Source: an uncultured Bacilli bacterium
Lineage (GTDB): Bacteria > Bacillota_I > Bacilli_A > RF39 > UBA660
Length of the DNA stretch: 64,000 bases
Direction of reading: 5' to 3'
NCBI GenBank assembly: GCA_934098515.1
Contig: CAKOOK010000004.1
Location: 25,991 to 89,990 of the forward strand
This document shows, in pieces, positions 8,027 through 16,053 of this stretch. Each line of letters opens with the position of its first letter. The stretch's first letter is position 1. Both the position numbers and the translations under genes were made by a program. The notes beneath the pieces are model-generated. The model was not told where the DNA came from. It saw only the letters and a program-made list of their open reading frames with translations, and searched no databases.

Positions 8027-9049
8027 ATGATTAATAAAATTTATGCAAAGTTGAAAAACTTTATTAAGGAAAATTATGGATTTTTAATTAGTGCATTTTT
8101 AATTATTGCGTTTTTTAATATTGATACTGGTTATAGTGTTTATAAGCCAGGGGGAGTTATTAATATGAATGATCGGGTAAGTTCTTTATATAAGAGTGAA
8201 GGCTCATTTAATATGGCTTATGTTGGTTATATGGAAGGTCTGCTTCCCTTTTATTTGATTGGTAAAATTAATCCTTCATGGGAACTTGTTAAGAATAATG
8301 ATTTAAAGGAAGATAATGAAACAATTGAGGATGCTAATGCAAGGAACCGATTAGATTATTTAAATGCTACTAGTAATGCTAAGATAGTTGCTTATAAGTA
8401 TTCTAATACACCTTATGAAATTAGGAGTCATCATTTTTATGTTATTTATGTAACTAAAGATAATGATAGTGGTCTTAAGGTTGGAGATGAGATTATAAGT
8501 TATGATAATAATAAGATGACTAGTTTTGATGATTTTAAGGATTATATAGATGGTAAGAGTGCTGGTGATAAAATTAGTATAACTTATTTAAGGGATGATA
8601 AGGAGCATGATACTAGTTCTACTATATATGAAGAGGATAATGAACTTTATGCAGGTCTTGTTATTTTGGATGATAAGGAAGTTTATTCTGATAAGAAGAT
8701 TGATCTTAAGACTAAGGAAAGCGAGTCTGGACCTAGTGGTGGGTTAATAACTGCTCTTAGCATGTATAATGCTTTGATTAGTGAAGATATTACGTATGGT
8801 ATGAAGATTGTTGGGACTGGTACGATAGATGAAGATGGTAATGTTGGGGAAATAGGTGGTGTTACTTATAAACTTGCAGCTGCTGTTAAGGCTAAGGCTG
8901 ATTTGTTTATTTGTCCTAGCAAGAATTATGAAGATGCTATTAATTATGCTAAAGAGAAAAAGTATGAGATTACTATTAGAGGAGTAGATACTTTTGAAGA
9001 TGCTTTAAAGGTACTTAAAGAGGAGGGTGAAGGTAATGAAGTTAATTGA
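8027..9049 (+). CDS. ylbL: YlbL-like PDZ and Lon-type (S16) membrane protease
   Basis: A membrane-anchored serine protease of 340 residues. One N-terminal helix (about 17-33) is followed by a PDZ domain (GLKVGDEIISYDNNKMTSFDD) and a C-terminal Lon protease domain. The catalytic Ser lies in ESGPSGGL and the partner Lys in GVTYKLAAAVKAKA, the Ser-Lys dyad of family S16. ATG 8027 is preferred to ATG 8021 because AAGAGG ends at 8019. It overlaps the next gene by 14 nt. Substrate unknown. Confidence 0.85.
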   Translation: MINKIYAKLKNFIKENYGFLISAFLIIAFFNIDTGYSVYKPGGVINMNDRVSSLYKSEGSFNMAYVGYMEGLLPFYLIGKINPSWELVKNNDLKEDNETIEDANARNRLDYLNATSNAKIVAYKYSNTPYEIRSHHFYVIYVTKDNDSGLKVGDEIISYDNNKMTSFDDFKDYIDGKSAGDKISITYLRDDKEHDTSSTIYEEDNELYAGLVILDDKEVYSDKKIDLKTKESESGPSGGLITALSMYNALISEDITYGMKIVGTGTIDEDGNVGEIGGVTYKLAAAVKAKADLFICPSKNYEDAINYAKEKKYEITIRGVDTFEDALKVLKEEGEGNEVN

Positions 9050-10124
9050 TCCAGATGCAATGGGAAGTGTTCTTAAAAAACTTAAGGGTGATAAGTATCG
9101 TATGATTAATTTAATGGATGCGGGTTCTTATTACTATAAAACTGATATGGAGGAGGTTTTAACTAGACCTCATGATTTGGCTGAATCAAAGCCTGGTACA
9201 GGAATATATATATTAACTGATGATGAAGAAGTGCTGGATGAGGCTAGATCTTGGATTACTGAGGTTGAAGAACGTGGTGATAAGTATGTTATTACTAAAA
9301 AGGATTATTTTGTTTTAAGAGAAAGTAATAATATGCCAAAGGCACTTAGGAAAATAGTTAAATATTTACCTAAGGTGTATACTGATGATACGCCAATGAT
9401 TTATAGTTTTAAACCTAAAGATAAGGATACTTTTGAAGGTTATATAACTGAAAGATTTGCTTTTGAAGAGCTTAAAAGATATGGTTTATCCTTAGAGGAG
9501 TTAAATAATTATTTTGATGTATATACGCAAAGGATTGACCATTTAGAGAAAAGAAGTTTAATTGATGCTTTAGATATTACAAGGACTGTTATTAAAAAGG
9601 GAAGTACTAGTTATAAGAAGGCGAGAAAGATTATTTTGACTTTTGTTTATGATCCTGTTCAAGGAATACCTGCGTTTCTTGAAAATGGGGATATCTGTGA
9701 GTTAGAACCTGTTAATATGACTGATGATGGTAATGTAATATATAAGTTATCTTATAAGATTGTTAGTAATATGAGTAATGCTGAGTATAAGGAGAGGATG
9801 CAAAGAAAGAATAATAGGGCGGTAATCCTTTTGGGGGATAACCTACCTAGAGAGATAAAGGATATTTTAGAAAGAATTTATACTAATATGGGGTATGATG
9901 ATTTACTTGATGGTAGTCCATCTAAGGAATACGTTAAATTATGTAATAGACTAGGTTTAGAACCTATACTAAATAAAGAGAATATTTTATATATATTTGG
10001 TGGAGAAGTAGGCTTGGGCCTTATTAAAGATAGTATTAAGGAGCTATCGGAATATCCTGCTGGTAATGAGAAACTTTATATAGAAAGAGCAAGTAATTAT
10101 AAAACTATATCTAAAATGATATAG
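9036..10124 (+). CDS. Conserved-looking protein of unknown function
   Basis: A 362-residue soluble protein with no membrane segment and no motif I can assign. It is rich in charged residues and has a GDKYRMINLMDAGSYYYKTDMEEVLTRP N-terminal region. The C-terminal half carries a GDNLPREIKDILERIY helix and an IYIFGGEVGLGLIK-like glycine-rich stretch. The start is ATG 9036 behind AGGAGGG at 9021-9027, and it overlaps the ylbL-like stop, so the two genes are coupled. A terminator overlaps its stop codon. No function is proposed. Confidence 0.6.
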   Translation: MKLIDPDAMGSVLKKLKGDKYRMINLMDAGSYYYKTDMEEVLTRPHDLAESKPGTGIYILTDDEEVLDEARSWITEVEERGDKYVITKKDYFVLRESNNMPKALRKIVKYLPKVYTDDTPMIYSFKPKDKDTFEGYITERFAFEELKRYGLSLEELNNYFDVYTQRIDHLEKRSLIDALDITRTVIKKGSTSYKKARKIILTFVYDPVQGIPAFLENGDICELEPVNMTDDGNVIYKLSYKIVSNMSNAEYKERMQRKNNRAVILLGDNLPREIKDILERIYTNMGYDDLLDGSPSKEYVKLCNRLGLEPILNKENILYIFGGEVGLGLIKDSIKELSEYPAGNEKLYIERASNYKTISKMI

Positions 10125-10131
10125 TTTTTTT
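10102..10131 (+). terminator. Rho-independent terminator
   Basis: Arms AAACTATATC (10102-10111) and GATATAGTTT (10118-10127) pair and end in a T run to 10131. The hairpin overlaps the stop codon of the upstream gene. Confidence 0.75.
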
Positions 10132-10218
10132 GTAAATGAAACCTAAAATTTACAAGATGTAAGTGAAAAAGGGTAGACAGATAATATAATTATGGTAAAC
10201 TTTTCTTAGAGGTAAGAG

Positions 10219-11409
10219 ATGAAAACATTAGAAGTCATAAATATAATTATCATGTTATTAATTGGAGTTTATAGTATTTATTTTTTATTAACGGCTCTAT
10301 TTTTATTTAAGAAAAGAAAAATGAATGCAGGTGTAAGTGATAAGTATAATCATTTTACGATTTTAATTCCAGCACGTAATGAAGAAGCAGTAATAAAAGA
10401 TGTTATATTAAGTTTTAAAAATCAAAAGTATCCTAAAGATAAATGTGAAATAATTGCAGTAGTTAATAATACAACAGATAATACATTAGGTGTATGTAAT
10501 ACTGAAGGGGTTAGAAGTATTCTGTGTGAAAGAAAAATTAAAAATAAGGGTGATGCCTTAAAAGAGGCTTTTGATAGATTAAAAAATAATAATACTGATG
10601 CTTATATAATAATGGATGCTGATAATGTAGTTAATAATGAGTTTTTAAGTGAGATGAATAAATGTTTAAATGAAGGAGCTTTAGTTGCTAAATCTAATAT
10701 GGATATTAAAGCTAAGGAAAACACTTGGGTGTCGTCTTGTTATGCTATTTATTTCTTTATTCAGGGTATTTTGTTTAGTATTCCAAGAAATAATATAGGG
10801 GCTTCTGGAGCAATTAATGGAACCGGTATTATGATTAAAAAAGAAGTAATTGATAAGTATGGCTTTAATGTTAAGACAATTACTGAAGATTTAGAATTTA
10901 TGGCAATATGTGCCTTAAATAATATTAAGATTAGATATGTTAGGGGAGCTGTATGTTATGCTGAGCATCCATCTGATTTTAAAGTTAGTATGGTTCAAAG
11001 AAGAAGGTGGACTAGAGGAATATATGAAGGGTTTTTTATTTATTTTAGTAGACTTATTAAGTCTTTACTAAAAAAGCCAAGTATTGAAGTAATTGATTCT
11101 TTACTTATTTATAGTACACCACTAGTTTTTATATTTAGTATGATATCTAGTTTAATAAATTTATTAGTTGTTCCTTTAAAAATATTTCTTATAATTTCTG
11201 CATTTGGCTTATTAGTTAGTTATATAGCAGTTTCTTTATGTGCTCTTTTTGTATGTGTTAAGAGTAAGAAAAGAGTAAAGGAGTATTTAACTGGCATTAT
11301 TATGTTTCCTATATTTCTTTTATCTTGGCAGTATTTAAATATTGCTGTTCTATTTAAAAAAGAAGTTGTCTGGGATGAAATAAAACATATTGAGACGCAA
11401 AATATCTAA
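10219..11409 (+). CDS. Membrane-bound family 2 glycosyltransferase
   Basis: A 396-residue processive-type GT2 enzyme, probably making an envelope polysaccharide or glycolipid at the membrane. An N-terminal helix (5-27) precedes the GT-A domain with FTILIPARNEE, the metal-binding DAD motif (IIMDADNV), the catalytic TED and the QRRRW acceptor motif. Two or three hydrophobic segments close the protein (about 290-375). This is the BcsA/NodC-like arrangement without a PilZ domain. It stands alone between two promoters. Donor and product cannot be read from sequence. Confidence 0.82.
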   Translation: MKTLEVINIIIMLLIGVYSIYFLLTALFLFKKRKMNAGVSDKYNHFTILIPARNEEAVIKDVILSFKNQKYPKDKCEIIAVVNNTTDNTLGVCNTEGVRSILCERKIKNKGDALKEAFDRLKNNNTDAYIIMDADNVVNNEFLSEMNKCLNEGALVAKSNMDIKAKENTWVSSCYAIYFFIQGILFSIPRNNIGASGAINGTGIMIKKEVIDKYGFNVKTITEDLEFMAICALNNIKIRYVRGAVCYAEHPSDFKVSMVQRRRWTRGIYEGFFIYFSRLIKSLLKKPSIEVIDSLLIYSTPLVFIFSMISSLINLLVVPLKIFLIISAFGLLVSYIAVSLCALFVCVKSKKRVKEYLTGIIMFPIFLLSWQYLNIAVLFKKEVVWDEIKHIETQNI

Positions 11410-11464
11410 AAATAATTAAGCAAATCACCATTATTTATGATAAAATATGTAGTGGTGATTTTGT

Positions 11465-13999
11465 ATGAAAAGAAGCGACGTAGATTATAATGAATTGTCT
11501 CCAATGATGAGACAGTATATGGATATAAAAAAGAAGCATGAAGATGAATTGCTTTTCTACCGAATCGGAGACTTTTATGAATTGTTTTTTGAGGATGCCT
11601 TGGAAGCATCACATGCGTTAGAACTTACTTTAACTGGTAAAAATGCTGGTTTAAAAGAAAGGGTACCAATGTGCGGAGTTCCCCATCATGCATCTAAAGG
11701 TTATATTGAAAAAGCAGTTAATTTAGGATATAAGGTAGCAGTTTGTGAGCAGGTAGAAGATCCTAGATTTACTAAAGGCATGGTTAAAAGAGAAGTTATT
11801 AATGTAGTATCAAAAGGAACTCTTGTTGATTTAGATTTTTTATCAGCTTATGACTTTAACTTTATTGGAAGTATTTTAGATTTAGAATATGCTTATTTAA
11901 TTACATATGCTGATATTAGTACGGGTAATATTTATAGTGAGCTTACTACTCATGATAAGAATACTCTTATAAGTAGAGTTTTAAACTTAAATTTAAAAGA
12001 AGTAATACTTACAAATACTTTTGATTTAGAGCTTCTTAATACTTTAAAGAATAATTATAATTTAAGTATTAGTATATCTGATAAATTTTATGAGGAAAAA
12101 ACTAAACTTACTGATAATATTACTGATGAAAGAGTTCGTGATGGAGTAAATCATTTACTTTATTATTTAGTAGTTAGAGAACTTAAAGATATAACACATT
12201 TAAGTAATGTTATTATTATTGATAATAATGCTAGACTTAGAATGGATGTACATTCAGTAAGGAATTTAGAGATATTTGAGACTTTAAGACTTAAAGAAAG
12301 ACAATATAGTTTAATATGGCTTATAGATAAGTGTAAGACCAGTATGGGTTCAAGAACACTTAAGGGATGGCTTATGAATCCTCTTAGAGATGAAAAAATG
12401 ATTAATGGTAGGCTTGACTCTATAGATAAACTTAATAATGAATTTATTAAAAGAAGTGAGCTTACTAAACATCTATATGAAATATATGATTTAGAAAGAT
12501 TATGTGGCAAAGTAATATGCGGGTCATTTAATGCTAGAGATGCACTTCAGATTAAGAAGAGTTTAGAGCACCTTCCTTATGTTAAAACGCTTGCTAGTGA
12601 AATTGGTTTAAATATAGATATTAATACTCATGAAGAGTTATATAAATTACTTGAGAGTTCTATTTATGAAGAAGCACCAATAACTTTAAAAGATGGTTAT
12701 TTAATTAAAGAAGGGTATAATAAAGAACTAGATGAACTTAAGGAAATTAGAAGTGGTGGCAAGTCTTTTATTGCTGGTATGGAGCAAGAGTTAAAAGAAC
12801 AGTCTGGTATATCTAATTTAAAGGTTGGTTATAATAAAGTTTTTGGGTATTATATTGAAGTATCTAAAGGTAATGCTAGTAAAGTAAAAGAAGAGTTTGG
12901 TTGGATTAGAAAACAGACTTTAACTACGGGGGAGAGATATATTTCACCATTATTAAAAGAAAAAGAAGCATTAGTACTTAATGCTGAAGAAAGAATTATT
13001 GATTTAGAATATAACCTATTTATGGAAGTTAAAGAAGCAATAAAGAAGGAAGTACCTTTAATGCAAAAGACTGCTAGTGGTATTGGGGTAATTGATGCTT
13101 TAACATCACTTAGTGTTGTAAGTGAAGAACAGAAATTTGTAAGACCGGTATTTAATAATAAACATGTTATAGATATTAAAGATGGTTTTCATCCGGTAAT
13201 AAATGCTCTTAATGAAAAAAATTATGTTAAAAATGGATGCATGATGGATGAAAATACAACAACCCTTCTAATAACTGGGCCTAATATGAGTGGTAAAAGT
13301 ACTTATATGAGACAACTTGCTATTATTATAATACTTGCACAAATTGGTTCTTTCGTGCCAGCAAGTTTTGCAAATCTTCCTTTATTTGATGCAATATATA
13401 CAAGAATAGGTGCTAGTGATGATCTAGTTAGTGGTGAGTCAACATTTATGGTTGAGATGAAGGAAGCAAATAATGCGATTAGTAATGCAACTGAAGACTC
13501 TCTTATCTTATTTGATGAACTAGGAAGAGGTACGGCAACATTTGATGGTATGAGTTTAGCAGCAGCAATTTTAAAGTATGCAACTAAACATATTAAATGT
13601 AAGACTTTATTTAGTACACATTATCATGAACTTACTAGTTTAGATGAAACAATTCCAAGCATTAGAAATATTCATGTTAGTGCTGAAGAAGATGATGGTA
13701 AGTTAGTGTTTTTGCATAAGATTAAAGAAGGCGCTGCAGATAAGAGTTATGGTGTGCATGTAGCAGCACTTGCGGGCATGCCAGAAGAGATAATTAATGA
13801 GGCTAATTTAATTTTAAGTAAGTATGAAAATAAAGAAACGTCTCCTAAGATAGAACATGCTGAGCAGATTACTTTTAATTTAACAGAAGAAAAGAATGAA
13901 TTGAAAGAATATTTAAAAGATATTGATCCGCTTAAACTTACACCAATTGAGGCTTTGATTAAATTAAATGAGCTTAAAGAAATATCTAGAAAATCTTAA
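11465..13999 (+). CDS. mutS: DNA mismatch repair protein MutS
   Basis: Mismatch-recognition ATPase of 844 residues, full length. The N-terminal mismatch-binding domain has GDFYELF (Phe-x-Glu wedge). The clamp and lever region lies in the middle, and the ATPase core has Walker A TGPNMSGKST and Walker B LILFDELGRGTATFDG, with a C-terminal helix-turn-helix. No mutL lies next to it. A three-copy 23-nt tandem repeat begins at its stop codon. Confidence 0.96.
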   Translation: MKRSDVDYNELSPMMRQYMDIKKKHEDELLFYRIGDFYELFFEDALEASHALELTLTGKNAGLKERVPMCGVPHHASKGYIEKAVNLGYKVAVCEQVEDPRFTKGMVKREVINVVSKGTLVDLDFLSAYDFNFIGSILDLEYAYLITYADISTGNIYSELTTHDKNTLISRVLNLNLKEVILTNTFDLELLNTLKNNYNLSISISDKFYEEKTKLTDNITDERVRDGVNHLLYYLVVRELKDITHLSNVIIIDNNARLRMDVHSVRNLEIFETLRLKERQYSLIWLIDKCKTSMGSRTLKGWLMNPLRDEKMINGRLDSIDKLNNEFIKRSELTKHLYEIYDLERLCGKVICGSFNARDALQIKKSLEHLPYVKTLASEIGLNIDINTHEELYKLLESSIYEEAPITLKDGYLIKEGYNKELDELKEIRSGGKSFIAGMEQELKEQSGISNLKVGYNKVFGYYIEVSKGNASKVKEEFGWIRKQTLTTGERYISPLLKEKEALVLNAEERIIDLEYNLFMEVKEAIKKEVPLMQKTASGIGVIDALTSLSVVSEEQKFVRPVFNNKHVIDIKDGFHPVINALNEKNYVKNGCMMDENTTTLLITGPNMSGKSTYMRQLAIIIILAQIGSFVPASFANLPLFDAIYTRIGASDDLVSGESTFMVEMKEANNAISNATEDSLILFDELGRGTATFDGMSLAAAILKYATKHIKCKTLFSTHYHELTSLDETIPSIRNIHVSAEEDDGKLVFLHKIKEGAADKSYGVHVAALAGMPEEIINEANLILSKYENKETSPKIEHAEQITFNLTEEKNELKEYLKDIDPLKLTPIEALIKLNELKEISRKS

Positions 14000-14057
14000 A
14001 AAATGTATATCAAAAGTCTTAAAAAATGTATATCAAAATCGTTAAAAAATGTATATC
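13995..14057 (+). repeat. Three-copy 23-nt tandem repeat
   Basis: The core TTAAAAAATGTATATC occurs at about 13996, 14019 and 14042, an exact period of 23 nt. The first copy includes the mutS stop codon. Copies 1 and 2 are almost identical and copy 3 differs at its ends. It lies between mutS and the promoter region of nusB. Confidence 0.8.
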
Positions 14058-14126
14058 GTATTGTTTGACATAATGAAACATGATAAAATTATTTATAGAA
14101 AAGAACCGTAGAAAGAGGTAATTAAA

Positions 14127-14519
14127 ATGACTAATAGAAGTAAATTAAGAGAAACCATAATGACTATTATTTACCAAATAACTTTATATAAAAAAAATAA
14201 TATGGAGTATAACGTAGATGATGTTATTAAAGAAAATTTAGAGATAGATAATGAATTTGTTAAAGATATTGTTTATGGAGTTGTAACAAGTTTTGATGAA
14301 CTTACTGATGAAGCAAATAAGTATCTTAAGGACTGGACGATAGATAGAATAGATGCTACTGGAGCAGCAATTCTTAGAATGGCTTTATATGAAATTAAAT
14401 ATACTGATACACCTAATGTAGTAGTAATTAATGAAGCAGTAGAGCTTGCTAAAAAGTATAGTGATGAAGAAGTTCGTAAGATGATTAATGCTGTTTTAGA
14501 TAAGGTAATTTCTGAGTAA
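14127..14519 (+). CDS. nusB: Transcription antitermination factor NusB
   Basis: All-helical RNA-binding protein that acts with NusE on rRNA antitermination, 130 residues. Recognised by RSKLRETIMTIIYQ at the N-terminus and DRIDATGAAILRMALYEIKYTDTPNVVVINEAVELAKKYS in the C-terminal half, a hallmark of NusB. GAAAGAGG precedes ATG 14127. It heads nusB-xseA-xseB, linked by 1-nt TAATG overlaps. A TTGTTT or TTGACA box at 14061-14070 and TGATAAAAT at 14081-14089 may be its promoter. Confidence 0.93.
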   Translation: MTNRSKLRETIMTIIYQITLYKKNNMEYNVDDVIKENLEIDNEFVKDIVYGVVTSFDELTDEANKYLKDWTIDRIDATGAAILRMALYEIKYTDTPNVVVINEAVELAKKYSDEEVRKMINAVLDKVISE

Positions 14520-15784
14520 TGGAGAAAAGATATATTACTGTATCAACTTTAAATCGTTATTTAAAGAATAAGTTTGATACAGATCCGAATATTCAAAGAG
14601 TATCTTTAAAGGGAGAAATATCTAATTTTAAGGGACATACGAGAGGCCATTTATACTTTACTTTAAAAGATGAAGAAGGAAGAATAAATGCGGTAATGTT
14701 CTCTTTTAATGCAAGTAAACTTACGTTTGTTCCAGAAGATGGGATGAAAGTATTAGTAACTGGTAGAGTATCCGTTTATCCACCAACTGGATCATATCAA
14801 ATTTATGTTGAAGAGATGGAAAGTGATGGACTGGGTAATCTTTATTTAATGTATGAAGCTTTAAAAAAAGAACTTGCTGAAAAAGGTTTATTTGATGCAG
14901 GACATAAAAAACAAATACCTAAATATCCTCATAGGATTGGTATAGTTACGGCCCCTACTGGGGCTGCCATTAAAGATATACTTAGTACTATTAAAAGAAG
15001 ATATCCTATATGTGAGACAATTATCTTTCCATGTTTAGTACAAGGAGAACTTGCAAAAGATGATATTGTAAAAGCTATTAATGAAGCAGAAAAGTATGAT
15101 TTAGATGTTCTTATTGTAGGCCGTGGTGGTGGTTCATATGAAGACTTGTGGGCTTTTAATGAGAAAGTTGTTGCTTATGCTATTTATAACTGCACAATTC
15201 CAGTAATAAGTGCAGTAGGGCATGAAATAGACTTTACGATAGCAGACTTTGTTGCAGATTTAAGAGCACCAACACCAACAGGAGCAGCTGAAATGGCTGT
15301 ACCAAACATGGCAGATTTATTTACATTCTTAGAACAAATTAAGATAAGATGCACAAGCACTATATCAAATAAGATTAATATTAATAAGAAGCATTTATTG
15401 GATTTAAAAGATAATTATGTCTTAAAGAACCCTCTAGCAGTTTATGAAATAAAAGAGCAAAAACTATCTAGTTTAATTGATACATTAAATAGTACAATAA
15501 CTAATAAATTAGCAAATGCTAAGTTAAGATATAGCCATATAAGGGAAAACTATATTTTAAATAATCCAGAAGAGTTATTAAAAAAGAAAAAGCATGATTA
15601 TACACTTATTTTAAATAAATTAGAAATACTTAATCCAATTAGTATATTATCTAAAGGGTACTCTGTAGTATCAATAAATGATAAAACTATAAATAGTACT
15701 GAAAATATATCTAAGGGAGATGTGTTAAATATTAAATTATATAAAGGAAGCTTAAAAGCAAAAGTAGAAAGTGTAGGTAAATAA
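14519..15784 (+). CDS. xseA: Exodeoxyribonuclease VII large subunit
   Basis: Catalytic subunit of the single-strand-specific exonuclease VII, 421 residues. The N-terminal OB-fold (VSLKGEISNFKGHTRGHLYFTLKD) is followed by the catalytic domain with HRIGIVTAPTGAAIKDIL, GRGGGSYEDLWAFNE and HEIDFTIADFVADLRAPTPTGAAE, then a coiled-coil that binds the small subunits. Starts within the nusB stop (TAATG) and ends within the xseB start. Confidence 0.95.
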   Translation: MEKRYITVSTLNRYLKNKFDTDPNIQRVSLKGEISNFKGHTRGHLYFTLKDEEGRINAVMFSFNASKLTFVPEDGMKVLVTGRVSVYPPTGSYQIYVEEMESDGLGNLYLMYEALKKELAEKGLFDAGHKKQIPKYPHRIGIVTAPTGAAIKDILSTIKRRYPICETIIFPCLVQGELAKDDIVKAINEAEKYDLDVLIVGRGGGSYEDLWAFNEKVVAYAIYNCTIPVISAVGHEIDFTIADFVADLRAPTPTGAAEMAVPNMADLFTFLEQIKIRCTSTISNKININKKHLLDLKDNYVLKNPLAVYEIKEQKLSSLIDTLNSTITNKLANAKLRYSHIRENYILNNPEELLKKKKHDYTLILNKLEILNPISILSKGYSVVSINDKTINSTENISKGDVLNIKLYKGSLKAKVESVGK

Positions 15785-16005
15785 TGAAAGAGAAAAAGTT
15801 TGAAGATATGTTAAGTGAATTAGAAACACTTGTAAAAAAATTAGAAAATGGAGATACTGATCTAGATACATCTATTGAGACATATCAAAAAGCAATGAAA
15901 TTAGCAAAAGAGTGCGGAGATAAATTAAATAGTGCTGAAGAAGCAGTCAATAAAATTTTAAGCGAAGACGGAACCCTAAAAGATTTCCACATTGAAAACG
16001 CTTGA
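15784..16005 (+). CDS. xseB: Exodeoxyribonuclease VII small subunit
   Basis: A 73-residue helical protein with the family pattern FEDMLSELETLVKKLENGDTDLDTSIETYQKAMKLAKEC. It binds the XseA coiled-coil. The last codons and TGA stop (16003-16005) overlap the -35 box of the next promoter, so the following surface-protein gene is probably transcribed on its own rather than as part of this operon. Confidence 0.93.
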   Translation: MKEKKFEDMLSELETLVKKLENGDTDLDTSIETYQKAMKLAKECGDKLNSAEEAVNKILSEDGTLKDFHIENA

Positions 16006-16030
16006 CACGGGGGGGGGGTTGTTATATACT
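16002..16030 (+). promoter_or_regulatory. Promoter with a ten-G spacer tract (candidate phase switch)
   Basis: The consensus -35 TTGACA (16002-16007) and -10 TATACT (16025-16030) are exactly 17 nt apart. Ten of the 17 spacer bases are an unbroken G run (16009-16018). Gain or loss of one or two G by polymerase slippage would change the spacing and hence promoter strength. It lies 24 nt before the start codon of the variable surface protein, with AGAGG at 16043-16047 as ribosome site. In this AT-rich sequence I saw no other G or C run of this length. Confidence 0.75.
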
Positions 16031-16053
16031 AAAAGAGAAAGATAGAGGTATTT

